This document shows, piece after piece, positions 25,180 through 34,211 of a DNA stretch of 45,502 nt. This stretch comes from an uncultured Clostridium sp. (GTDB lineage: Bacteria; Bacillota; Clostridia; TANB77; CAG-508): positions 1-45,502 of the forward strand of contig USQZ01000008.1 in the NCBI GenBank assembly GCA_900556975.1, in the 5' to 3' direction. The translations under genes and the position numbers were made by a program. Each line of letters opens with the position of its first letter. The first letter of the stretch is position 1. The notes below the pieces were generated by a model. The model was not told the origin of the DNA, made no database searches, and saw only the letters and a program-made list of their open reading frames with translations.

Positions 25180-26826
25180 ATGAAAATTGAAAAAGTGAAT
25201 CCAAAAATAAAGTATTTATATCATTATACTCATAAGCAAAATGTTGATAAAATTTTAAAAGACAAAGCAATTATTTCAAAGGATCAATATGTATTTTTTA
25301 CTAAAAGCCTAGAAGACTCTATAACAGCATTTGAAAGAGAAATGATGGTAGAAAACAAATTATATATTGACGTAAATGGTGTTTTAAGGAAAAGAGAAAA
25401 ATGCAATAAAGAAGATTATTGTATATTAAAAATTCCATATAAAGCAGATAATAAATTTTATAAATTCAAGTTTGAAAATCAAAGCAAAGAATCAATTTAT
25501 AGTATATCTATTTCACATAAAGGAGCATATTACTTTGATAAAGCGCAAATAATAAATTTCCCTCAAAAAAGAAAAAATAGTATGCTAAAAAAGACAGCAA
25601 TTGTTGCAATAGCAACGGGGTTATTATTATTCCCATATAGCAATAATGCATATGCAGCAAGCTGGTTAGATCCAAATAATTATGATATTAGTTGGTATCA
25701 AGATCAAACAGCAGAAGAATATGAAATAAAAAATGCAAAAGAACTTGCAGGATTTGCATATTTAGTAAATAGAGAAAATCAAACATTTGAAGGAAAAAAA
25801 GTTACTATAAAAGCTGATATAGATTTAACAGAAAATTCATGGGAAACAATAAAAGATATTTTTAATGGAACAATTTGTGGAGGACATAGAATTGTATTAA
25901 ATTGTCTAGATGGAGCTTTGATGTCTAATATAAATTATGATATGTTAGATTATGCTTATAAATTAAAAGTGTGGAAAGATGAAAGATATAATATACAAAC
26001 ATTAAATATTTCAAGACCATATACAGTTGAAATATTAAAAGCAAAATTAAATGAATCAAAGGTAATAACTGTATTTTTAAATAACGAAAAGCTAGAAGAT
26101 AGCGATGATTTAAGAACTTTAATAAAAAACGAAAATGATATTTTGGAAGTTTTTATAGGCAGATATATGTTATTAGAAAATTCCGAAGGATTAAAAATTC
26201 CATTCCAATTTGAAAGTGGAACAGTAATAGACACTATTAAAGAAGCGTATTCAGAAAAGACAAATATTCCAGTAAAAAAACTAATCGTAAAACATAAAGG
26301 AAAAAATTTAGAAGATGGAAGAACAATAGCTGATTATAATATCATGACTGATGAAACACTTCAAATATATACAAATGTAAATATTAGTACAAGTGTAGAA
26401 GAAGGAAAAGGAACAATTGAAAGTTCAGAAAGCTCTGCAGTATCAGGAGATGAAGTTACAATCACGTTAAATCCAGAGAGTGATTATGAACTTGATGAAA
26501 TAACAGTAAATGGCGAATCTTTTAAATCAAAAGTTGAAGATAATAAACTAAAAATAACATGTAAAGATGAAGATATAGATGTAAAAGTAAAATATAAACT
26601 TAAAAAGCAAATTGAAGAAAATCCAAATGGCCAAGAAGAAGTAGAAAAAGAACCAAGTAATCAAGACGAAGAAAAAGAGCAAAAAGACCAAGAATTAAAA
26701 AATGAGTCAAATAGCCAAGAAGAAACAAATAATCCATCAACTGGAGATAATTTGTTAGTATATGTAATAACTGCGATAACAGCAACTGCAGGAATTATAA
26801 TTAGTAAATTCAGAAAAAGAAAATAA
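25180..26826 (+). CDS. Sortase-anchored surface protein with N-terminal ART-like domain
   Basis: A 548-residue chimera. Residues about 1-130 (YLYHYTHKQNVDKILKDKAI, VFFTKSLEDSITAFE) resemble the start of small ADP-ribosyltransferase-like domains (HYT...IL...I). An internal signal-peptide-like segment follows at about 131-160 (MLKKTAIVAIATGLLLF...AYAAS). The extracellular part has IKNAKELAGFAYLVNRENQT and IKADIDLTENSWETI, two ubiquitin-like stretches (about 275-335 and 340-402), and an InlB/beta-repeat segment. A NNPSTGDN sortase motif, membrane helix and KFRKRK tail close it. No good ribosome site precedes the internal Met131, so it appears to be one polypeptide. Function unknown; AGGAGG precedes the first ATG. 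Confidence 0.72.
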   Translation: MKIEKVNPKIKYLYHYTHKQNVDKILKDKAIISKDQYVFFTKSLEDSITAFEREMMVENKLYIDVNGVLRKREKCNKEDYCILKIPYKADNKFYKFKFENQSKESIYSISISHKGAYYFDKAQIINFPQKRKNSMLKKTAIVAIATGLLLFPYSNNAYAASWLDPNNYDISWYQDQTAEEYEIKNAKELAGFAYLVNRENQTFEGKKVTIKADIDLTENSWETIKDIFNGTICGGHRIVLNCLDGALMSNINYDMLDYAYKLKVWKDERYNIQTLNISRPYTVEILKAKLNESKVITVFLNNEKLEDSDDLRTLIKNENDILEVFIGRYMLLENSEGLKIPFQFESGTVIDTIKEAYSEKTNIPVKKLIVKHKGKNLEDGRTIADYNIMTDETLQIYTNVNISTSVEEGKGTIESSESSAVSGDEVTITLNPESDYELDEITVNGESFKSKVEDNKLKITCKDEDIDVKVKYKLKKQIEENPNGQEEVEKEPSNQDEEKEQKDQELKNESNSQEETNNPSTGDNLLVYVITAITATAGIIISKFRKRK

Positions 26827-26838
26827 ATGTTAAAATTC

Positions 26839-26990
26839 AAAAGAAAAGTTTATAAAAATTTAAATCACAAAACAGAAAAAAATTAGAGATGCAATTTCTA
26901 AGATGTGAAAAATTTTTGTAAGACTTTTCTTTTTTATGCATAACAATGTACAGAAATTAGCAAATCAAATTTAATACGCAAAGATTAATA
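26839..26990. repeat. Dispersed intergenic repeat, copy 3 (degenerate)
   Basis: AAAAGAAAAGT (26839-26849) pairs with ACTTTTCTTTT (26923-26933), with AT-rich inner pairing, then ATAACAATGTACAGAAATT. It also serves as the likely transcript end for the surface-protein gene. Remaining sequence to 27070 shows no gene. Confidence 0.5.
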
Positions 26991-27071
26991 AGTACAAACG
27001 CTACAAATATCTGGATTTGCTTTATTATTATAAAAATAATGTAAAATCTTATAGTATAAAAATCCGGTATT

Positions 27072-27138
27072 TTCTTACAAAAATGTAAGAGAAACGTAAG
27101 AGTAAAAAATAGTAAGAAGTCAAAAAAGAAATTATAAT
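27072..27138 (+). promoter_or_regulatory. Second copy of response-regulator site plus -10
   Basis: TTCTTACAAAAATGTAAGA (27072-27090) followed by GAAACGTAAGAG, matching 23380-23406; a TATAAT lies at 27133-27138. This implies common control of the two-component system and the ABC transporter. Confidence 0.5.
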
Positions 27139-27149
27139 ATAATCAGTTG

Positions 27150-27255
27150 TTAGATAAAAATATTGAAAAAGATTATAGTCTTAACTGTGAAAAATACCAA
27201 TAACAGTTAAAATTTATAATTAAAGACTTACTTTTTCAACAAAATTTTATCTTAA
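27150..27255 (+). promoter_or_regulatory. Long structured 5' leader of ABC transporter mRNA
   Basis: Nested complementary segments: TTAGATAAAA (27150-27159) with TTTTATCTTAA (27245-27255, one bulge); TTGAAAAAG (27163-27171) with CTTTTTCAA (27231-27239), perfect; AGTCTT (27177-27182) with AAGACT (27223-27228); TTAACTGT (27181-27188) with ACAGTTAA (27203-27210). The structure ends just before the AAAGGA ribosome site. It does not match a riboswitch class I recognise. Confidence 0.55.
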
Positions 27256-27264
27256 GAAAGGAAA

Positions 27265-28042
27265 ATGATTAACATGGATAACGTATTAGAAGTTAAAAAC
27301 ATTGAAAAGTATTATGGCAATAAAAGCAATCTTACAAAAGCAATTGATAACATAAGCTTTCAAGTACAAAGTGGAGAATTTGTTGGAATAATGGGAGCAT
27401 CAGGATCACGGAAAAACAACTTTATTAAACTGTATTTCAACAATTGACAGAGTAACAGCCGGTAAAATTATAATAAACAATCAAGACATTACAAAATTAA
27501 AAGGAAATAATCTTAATAAATTCAGAAGAGAAGAGTTAGGATTCATATTCCAAGATTTTAATTTATTAGACACATTAACAGCATATGAGAACATAGCCTT
27601 AGCATTAACAATTCAAAAGATTAAACCAAATGAAATTGATGCAAGAGTAAAAGAAATTGCACGAAAATTAGGGATAACAGATATACTAAAAAAATATCCA
27701 TATCAAGTTTCAGGAGGACAAAAACAAAGAATAGCATCAGCAAGAGCAATTATAACAAGCCCTAAATTAGTTCTAGCAGATGAACCAACAGGAGCTTTGG
27801 ACAGTAAATCATCAAGACAGTTATTAGAAACATTTGAGCACTTAAATAAAAATATGGGAGCAACGATTTTGATGGTAACCCATGATGCATTTACAGCAAG
27901 CTATGCAGAAAGAATAATATTTATTAAAGATGGAAAAATCTTTAATGAAATAGTAAAAGAAAATGATACGAGAAAAGAATTTTTTGAAAAAATAATTGAG
28001 GTGCAAACACTTCTTGGAGGTGATTTGAACGATGTTATTTAA
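27265..28042 (+). pseudogene. BceA-like ABC ATPase, frameshifted in Walker A
   Basis: A MacB/BceA-type ATP-binding subunit broken by one extra base. The first frame reads VGIMGASGS then RKNNF; removing the C at 27409 gives GASGSGKTTLLNCISTID and a continuous frame to 28042. The rest is intact: Q-loop FIFQDFNLLD, signature VSGGQKQRIASARAI, Walker B LVLADEPTGALDS and switch VTHDA. It would be about 258 residues. The alternative start at 27274 is in frame. It overlaps the permease start by 11 bp. Either a sequencing/assembly error or a real loss that would silence the transporter. Confidence 0.85.
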
Positions 28043-30098
28043 ATTATCATTTAGAAATATGAAAAAAAGCTTCAAGGATTATGCAATATATTTTTTAACA
28101 TTATTTTTGGGTGTAGCAATTTTCTATATGTTTAATTCTTTAGACAGTCAACAAGCAATGCTAGATATTTCAGAATCACAAAAAGAAATAATAAAATTGA
28201 TGATTAGTATGCTTAGTGTTGTTTCAATTTTTATTGCGGTAATATTGGGATTGTTAATAGCATATGCTAATAAGTTTTTAATAAACAGAAGAAAACGTGA
28301 ATTTGGAATTTATATGACATTAGGAATGGGAAGAAGACAAATATCTAAAATTATATTACTAGAAACAATACTAGTAGGAATTTTATCATTAATTGCAGGA
28401 CTTGCAATTGGAATTTTTGCATCTCAATTTATGTCAGTATTGGTTGCAAAAATGTTTGAAGCAGACATGACTAAATTCACATTTATTTTTTCAAAAGAAG
28501 CATGCATAAAAACATGTGTATACTTTGCAATCATATATATAGCTGTAATGTTTATAGATACAATAACCGTATCAAGGTACAAACTAATAAACTTGTTAAC
28601 AGCAACAAAGAAAAATGAAAAAATAAAATTAAAAAATCCAATATTATGTATGTTAGTATTTATAATTGCATGTGTAATGCTAGGCTGGGCATATTGGAAA
28701 GTATCTGCTAAAGCAACAACAATATCAACAATTCAAGAAATGATTAAACCAATAATAGCAGGAATAATAGGAACAGTACTAGTGTTTTGGTCATTATCAG
28801 GATTCATTTTAAAATTAGTACAATCAAACCAAAAGATATATTTAAAAGAAACAAACATGTTTGTTCTAAGACAGTTAAGCAACAAAGTAAATTCGACAGT
28901 TGTAAGTATGAGTGTAATTTGCTTAATGCTATTTATGACAATAACAGTATTATCAACAAGTTTATCATTGCAAAATTCAATGAAAAAAGACCTAGAAGAA
29001 ATGACACCAGTAGATATAAACTTATACAAACAAGCAAATATTGGAGATACATACACTCTTTATGGAGTAAAAAAAGAATCAACACCTGAGCAAAGGAAAG
29101 ACTCAAAACAACCAATAACGACTACATTGAAAGAAAACGGATACAGTTTAAATGAACTTAAAGATATAACAGAAATTGAAATTTATAATACTGATGAATG
29201 GCAAATACCAGATTCATTAGGTGATGAATTTGAAAAAATTCAAGAGCAATATACATTAGTATCATTTGCAGAACCAGAAGATATAATAAAAGTTTCAGAT
29301 TATAATAAAATAGCAAGATTGTATGGAAATCAAGAATACTCTTTAAATGATGATGAATTTATGACAATATGTAATTTTGATTCATTTGAAAAAATAAGAA
29401 ATTCAGCTTTAGAAAAAGGAGTAACAAAAATAATAAACGGCAAAGAATATCATTCAAAATATAAAGAATGTAAGCCAGGATTTGTCCAGATGTCAACAAG
29501 TCATACAAATCTAGGAATAATTCTAGTGCCAGATAGCTTTGAATTAAAAGATAGTTGGAAAGAACAATATTTTTTGGCGGCTAATTATAATGCAACAACA
29601 GACGAGGGAAAAGAAAAAATCGAAAAAGATTTTACAAATGGAAAACCACTAGAAGCAAAAGGAATTAATCTAGAAGGAATGAGTAAAATATCATTAGTAG
29701 AATCAAGTGTAGGCATTTCAACAATGGTAGTATTTATCGCAATATATTTAGGAATAGTATTTTTAATAGCAAGCTCTGCAATCTTAGCATTGAAACAATT
29801 AACAGAAAGTTCAGACAACAAGCAAAGATATTTAATCTTAAGAAAAATTGGATGCGATGAAAAAATGATTAATCAGGCACTGTTCAGACAAATAGGAATT
29901 TTCTTTATGATGCCACTTGTATTAGCGATAATTCATTCAATTTTTGGAATACAATTTGCAACTACAATATTTGAAGGATTAACAAGTAAAAGTCAATTAT
30001 TACCATCAATTATATCAACAGTAATAATTATGGTAGTGGTTTATGGATTATATTTCATTGCAACATATGCTGGAAGTAAAAATATAATAAAAGAATAA
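28032..30098 (+). CDS. BceB-like FtsX-family ABC permease
   Basis: A 688-residue permease of the peptide-detoxification BceAB family. A first helix (about 16-36) is followed by three helices (about 55-75, 105-130, 155-175) with the FtsX motif MTLGMGRRQISKII, further helices at about 200-285, a large extracellular domain (about 310-535) and a final helix set (about 550-575, 605-640, 655-680) repeating the FtsX pattern LRKIGCDEKMI. GGAGGTG precedes the ATG. The partner ATPase is frameshifted as given. Confidence 0.92.
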   Translation: MLFKLSFRNMKKSFKDYAIYFLTLFLGVAIFYMFNSLDSQQAMLDISESQKEIIKLMISMLSVVSIFIAVILGLLIAYANKFLINRRKREFGIYMTLGMGRRQISKIILLETILVGILSLIAGLAIGIFASQFMSVLVAKMFEADMTKFTFIFSKEACIKTCVYFAIIYIAVMFIDTITVSRYKLINLLTATKKNEKIKLKNPILCMLVFIIACVMLGWAYWKVSAKATTISTIQEMIKPIIAGIIGTVLVFWSLSGFILKLVQSNQKIYLKETNMFVLRQLSNKVNSTVVSMSVICLMLFMTITVLSTSLSLQNSMKKDLEEMTPVDINLYKQANIGDTYTLYGVKKESTPEQRKDSKQPITTTLKENGYSLNELKDITEIEIYNTDEWQIPDSLGDEFEKIQEQYTLVSFAEPEDIIKVSDYNKIARLYGNQEYSLNDDEFMTICNFDSFEKIRNSALEKGVTKIINGKEYHSKYKECKPGFVQMSTSHTNLGIILVPDSFELKDSWKEQYFLAANYNATTDEGKEKIEKDFTNGKPLEAKGINLEGMSKISLVESSVGISTMVVFIAIYLGIVFLIASSAILALKQLTESSDNKQRYLILRKIGCDEKMINQALFRQIGIFFMMPLVLAIIHSIFGIQFATTIFEGLTSKSQLLPSIISTVIIMVVVYGLYFIATYAGSKNIIKE

Positions 30099-30215
30099 TA
30101 ATTTTATATAAAACTAAAAGGAATGTCCCATGTCCAATGTAGAAAACATTTCATGTTAGTAGCCTAATTTATACTGTCAAACGTTATGAGTTCAGTAAAT
30201 AAATCATTAAAATAA

Positions 30216-30250
30216 AAAAAGGGCCCTGCAGTAAAAGCAGGGCCTTTTAG
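30216..30250 (-). terminator. Terminator of orphan cassette gene 30258
   Basis: AAAGGGCCCTGC, short loop, GCAGGGCCTTTT: a very GC-rich stem with flanking A- and T-runs, just after the stop codon of the minus-strand 30258 gene. Confidence 0.85.
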
Positions 30251-30257
30251 AATAGTT

Positions 30258-30662
30258 TTAGTCTTCAAACTTATGATCGAAGATATCCTTCCGCCACGCC
30301 TTAAGCTTGGCACGTGCAGAAGAAATCATCTCTTTTTTTACCTTCGGATCACAATCAAGGTATTTCATAGAGGCGATAGAATCCTTCAGTTTGTTATACT
30401 TGCGGATAGCATCCTCAACTGAGACGATGTCGACGATTCCCATGTTTTCCATTTCAGCAATCTTTCCAGAATTCATAAGAGAACCATCATAATATTTTCT
30501 GACAGCTCTAGGAACTTGAAGAAAATCATTGAAGCCGAATGAATCAGTTACAGGAATGTACCACAAGTTGTGTAATTTGATTCCATAACCACATATCTCA
30601 TAAACGGTTACGACATGCCGACCAATATGAACGAATCCAGATATAACTATTCCATATTTCAT
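30258..30662 (-). CDS. Orphan hypothetical protein (higher-GC cassette C)
   Basis: A 134-residue protein, not recognised. It starts MKYGIVISGFVHIGRHVVTV, continues with ICGYGIKLHNLWYIPVTDSF and ends in a helical basic region (KEMISSARAKLKAWRKDIFD). No signal peptide. The ribosome site is AAGGAGGT. GC exceeds neighbours (23 of 60 in 30361-30420; host genes about one quarter). It is a solitary minus-strand unit between the Bce-type permease and sigK, with its own GC-rich terminator. Probably acquired; same style as the genes at 10866, 16584, 36890 and 42516. Confidence 0.62.
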   Translation of the reverse strand: MKYGIVISGFVHIGRHVVTVYEICGYGIKLHNLWYIPVTDSFGFNDFLQVPRAVRKYYDGSLMNSGKIAEMENMGIVDIVSVEDAIRKYNKLKDSIASMKYLDCDPKVKKEMISSARAKLKAWRKDIFDHKFED

Positions 30663-30925
30663 AAAAACCTCCTTGGCAATAGCCTATAAATTGTTAATAG
30701 TTACATATATAACATAAACTCCAGTGAAACACATAAAGGAGATAATTAGATTTACATAACACGGATTATATAATGAAATAGCCGAAAAGTCAAGAAATAG
30801 GTACTATTTTCGATAGGATATCCTTTTCATTGTTTAATTTTTTACAAAAATATTTTGATATAATTTTGATTAGTTATTCCTTTTCTATTAAACTAATTCT
30901 CCAGAATTTGTATTATATTAACACG

Positions 30926-31286
30926 TTATTCTTTAATCTCCTTAGCCAATTTTGAAATTGCTTTTGTTTCAATACGAGAAACATAAGATCTTGAAATACC
31001 GAAGATATTAGCAACTTCATTTTGAGTAAGAGGTTTAGAATTATTTAAACCAAATCTTAAAATGAGAATTTCTCGTTCTCTAGGCTTAAGAATAGAAGCC
31101 ATTTTCTCATATAATTTCTTTTCTTTTAATTTCAAATCAATAGCATCTTCAATACTTCTTTCATTGTTTTCTAAAACCTCCTGCAAAGTAATAACATTAT
31201 CATCTTTATCTTTACCAATAGGCTCATTAAGAAAAACTTCAGAATTTAATTTTTTAGAATTTCTAAAGAACATCAAAATTTCATTT
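30926..31286 (-). CDS. sigK: sigK 3' half (C-terminal part of sigma-K)
   Basis: Encodes from NEILMFFRNSKKLNSEVFLN through LKPREREILILRFGLNNSKP and the region 4.2 helix NIFGISRSYVSRIETKAISK, ending KLAKEIKE. This matches sigma-K after its CIEN/EILM point. The open frame extends to 31315, but those first residues (MIIFQQVIVA) come from the inserted element. Joined at AAATG to the 36293-36635 half it gives 233 codons including the stop (338+5+356 nt), in frame. Sigma-K directs late mother-cell sporulation genes. Confidence 0.92.
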
Positions 31287-32973
31287 GCTACTATCACCTG
31301 TTGGAAAATTATCATCGAGTGACAATTTCTTAGTACCTATAAAATTAATTGTTATATTTTCTCCATCAGATGTAATTGAACTAGCTACTAATTTAATAAG
31401 GTTTCTTTTAGTATTTAAGTCTAATGCATCAAAAGATGAAAAATATGTATCCAATATATTAAGCACTATATTAGCCGTTTCATTGTCACTTATTTCATCA
31501 TAATTAGTATTGGTTAAAACCCTCATTTTTTTTTCTATTTCAATATTAAATTGTTTTAATTTTTTTATTTCATCAGAAATGTCATCAAGTAGTGATATAT
31601 CTACATATTTAATTTTATCTAGTAGTAATTCAATGTCTTTTTGATTTTTAGTTAAGCAAAATTTTAAAGTTTTTAATTCTTGAGCTACATTATTATCAAT
31701 ATTGAAAATATTTGAGGAAATTTTTTTTAATGCTTTATAAAATTTTGACGTTGGTACAATTATTTTTTTAATTTCATTTAAAACTAAATCATCTGCTTCT
31801 AAGCCATTAATATTTCTACATTGACAATTTTTCATTTTACTTTTATCTTTTAATTCACATATATAAGTAAATTTTCTACGACCATTACCATCAACCACTC
31901 CTTGCTTCCTTAATTTTGCTCTCATAGCAGAACCGCAAAGAGAACAACGAAGTAATCCAGATAAAAGAGCATTACTTACTGTAGGTTTACGATATTTCAT
32001 ATCAGAGTTCTTAATTAATAAATTTTGAACTTCAACCCAATCTTTACCAGAGATAATACCTTTATGTTTTCCAATAGCAACAATCCAATCGGTAATTTTT
32101 CGCTTTTCAACAACATTTGATGAAAACTTTTTTTCAGTCTTATTATAAACCATTAAACCATTTTTTCCATTAAAGTCTTTTTCCTTTGCATAAATCTCAA
32201 TATCAAAATTTTTAAAATAATTTAATGTATCTTTATCTGCTATGGCATAAACAGGATTAGTTAAAATATTTTTTAACCCCCATCTAGAATAGAATTTTCC
32301 AGTTTTAGTTTTCATATTATTTTGAATAGTATAAGTTTCTAGTTTAGTTTGAGATTTTAATTCTAAAAATTTATTAAATAAATTTTGAACAGTAATAATT
32401 TCACTATCAATAGGGGATAGCTTATATAGTTTTCTTTTTTTTCCCTCCAAAGAAACATATTCTATTTTTTCAGACCTAAATCCAGTAGGTGTATTACCGC
32501 CGAAGCCAGCGACCAGTTTTGGCAAGCTCAATCATATTATCTCTGATACGTTCAGCAATAGTATCACGCTCAAGCTGAGCAAAAACTGAAATCATAAACA
32601 TCATAGCACGACCACTAGGAGTTACATTTTCAATACTTTCTGTAGCTGATAAAAATGAAATATTATATTTGTCAAATTCGTTTACTAAGTTGCTAAAATC
32701 AGATACATTACGACTAATTCTATCTAATTTATAAAAAACAACAGTATCAATTTTTTGTTCTCTAATATCTTTTAACATTTTTTTTAATCCAGGTCTGTTT
32801 GTATTGTAACCTGTATAACCTTCATCTTCATCATAAATAATAATATCTTTTTCTAAATTAATATCATTAAAAGTTAATTGAAGTTTCTTTTTACAAGCTT
32901 CAATTTGATTATGAATACTTTCGCCTTTACCAGTAAGTTTGGATTTACGACTATAAATACCTTTTTTAAACAT
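31281..32973 (-). pseudogene. Large serine recombinase of the sigK element, frameshifted
   Basis: Resolvase domain first: YSRKS with the likely nucleophilic Ser near residue 9, then DTVVFYKLDRISRN and SGRAMMFMISVFAQLERDTI. Next are a recombinase domain (NTPTGFRSEKIEY), a zinc ribbon (LLRCSLCGSAMR...CQC) and a coiled coil. A single extra base at 32502 breaks the frame: minus strand CTT-C-GGC-GGT, expected RWLGGNTPTG, observed RWLRR-stop. Without it the protein is about 560 residues, typical of SpoIVCA-like enzymes. The ATG at 32973 follows GGGAGG. Its stop TGA (31281-31283) overlaps the crossover core. If the break is real, excision may be lost. Confidence 0.85.
31282..31286 (-). other. Crossover core, left junction of sigK element
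   Basis: AAATG on the minus strand, shared with 36293-36297. Left context on the minus strand is GATAGTAGC (element) and right context is AAATTTTGATG (sigK). Confidence 0.75.
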
Positions 32974-33307
32974 CAAATAAAATCCTCCCTAAAAATTGTA
33001 AATCTAGTATATTGTATACATCAAAAATAGAAAATAAACATAGAACTCAAAAGAAACATTAATAAAAATAGATAAAACAGTAAAATAAGAGTAAATGAAT
33101 CCTAATTTTAACAATAAGATTAAACATGAAACCAAAAGAATTATTATTACTAATTGCTTAATTATAATTTAACTTTTGTATTAAACATTATACAATAATT
33201 TAAGTTGATAAGTTATAAGTCAACTGCATTTAGTTGTTATACAGAAATACGAAAACAGTTAAGTGCAAAAGAAATGGAAGAATAGTATAGTAAAGGAGAA
33301 AAAGAAT

Positions 33308-34063
33308 ATGAGTAAAGCAATGATTGAAAAACGGATACTGGCAATATTTTTATCATTAGTAACAATCTTAGCAATTAATACACATTTTTCTATTACAGCA
33401 AAAGCTGCGAATACAGTTTATGGCTTTGGCATTAGCACAGCTAATGTGACGGTTCTTGATAAGAATTCTAGGGGCCAGATAGGAACTATTTATGCAAAAG
33501 AAGGCTGCACAATTGTTGACTATACAAATTATGGTGATTATTATCTGATTAATTATAGCATATCAGGTGGAAATGGATATAAAGAAGGACTTGTACCTAA
33601 AAATAGAATTACAGCTTATCCAAATACCATTTGTGCAACTATCGACAGAAATTATAGCGTATGGTATGGGCCAAATGCCAATAAATTTGGTACAATAGGA
33701 AGTTTATTTGCTGGAGAAAAAGTTACTGTTCTCAAACAAGAAGGAGACGGATATTGGGATTATATTGAATATAATGCTAGTGGGGGATTACGAAAGCGTG
33801 GATATGTTCCTCGTGAATATCTAAAGTATGATAAAAGTGTACTTCAAAGGAACCCTACTCCTCTAACTTTCAAAAAGAAAGGCAATAAAACATTTGATAT
33901 ATATGCAGGTCCAACAGACGTATATTACAAAATTGAAAATGTATATCTCACTGAGTATACTGTTTTAAAATCCTTAAATGTCTGGGGATTAAGTGTTGCA
34001 TATATAGAATACACTACACCAAATGATTCGCAAGTCAGACGCGGATATATTATTAATCAGTAG
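33308..34063 (+). CDS. Secreted SH3-domain protein
   Basis: A 251-residue protein with a signal peptide (MSKAMIEKRILAIFLSLVTI...AKAA, cleavage near residue 33). Three SH3-like segments follow: about 34-100 (TVYGFGISTANVTVLDKNSR), 100-170 (YSVWYGPNANKFGTIGSLFA then GEKVTVLKQEGDGYWDYIEY) and 185-250 (FDIYAGPTDVYYKIENV). No catalytic domain. Start chosen for AAAGGAG 6 nt before ATG. It is cargo of the sigK element and more GC-balanced than the neighbouring recombinase. The 331 bp between it and the recombinase (32974-33307) are AT-rich with no gene. Confidence 0.8.
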   Translation: MSKAMIEKRILAIFLSLVTILAINTHFSITAKAANTVYGFGISTANVTVLDKNSRGQIGTIYAKEGCTIVDYTNYGDYYLINYSISGGNGYKEGLVPKNRITAYPNTICATIDRNYSVWYGPNANKFGTIGSLFAGEKVTVLKQEGDGYWDYIEYNASGGLRKRGYVPREYLKYDKSVLQRNPTPLTFKKKGNKTFDIYAGPTDVYYKIENVYLTEYTVLKSLNVWGLSVAYIEYTTPNDSQVRRGYIINQ

Positions 34064-34121
34064 GTATTAAGTGATTAAAAGCAAGACTGCAATGTATTAA
34101 AAAATAACTATTCTCCATTTT

Positions 34122-34156
34122 CAGAGATAATCCACTAAAGATTATCTCTGTTTTTT
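34122..34156 (+). terminator. Terminator after SH3 protein
   Basis: CAGAGATAATC (34122-34132) pairs perfectly with GATTATCTCTG (34140-34150), followed by TTTTTT. Confidence 0.85.
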
Positions 34157-34168
34157 ATTAAAAAATAA

Positions 34169-34205
34169 AAAGATTGGATAATAAATAAATTACTATCCAA
34201 TCTTT
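34169..34205 (-). terminator. Terminator of anti-sigma-like gene
   Basis: AAAGATTGGATA (34169-34180) pairs perfectly with TATCCAATCTTT (34194-34205); a T-rich run follows on the minus strand. Confidence 0.8.
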
Positions 34206-34211
34206 AAAATA

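Noticed and set aside
27409..27409. Programmed ribosomal frameshift in the ABC ATPase
   Set aside because: No slippery heptamer fits, and ATP-binding subunits of this family are not known to use recoding.
31287..31315. Treating the 129-residue frame at 30926-31315 as a stand-alone sigma factor
   Set aside because: Its first ten residues come from the element and it lacks region 2; the joined sigK explains it.
32494..32973. Two separate recombinase genes
   Set aside because: Deleting one base at 32502 restores a single family-typical protein across the RWLGGNTPTG motif.
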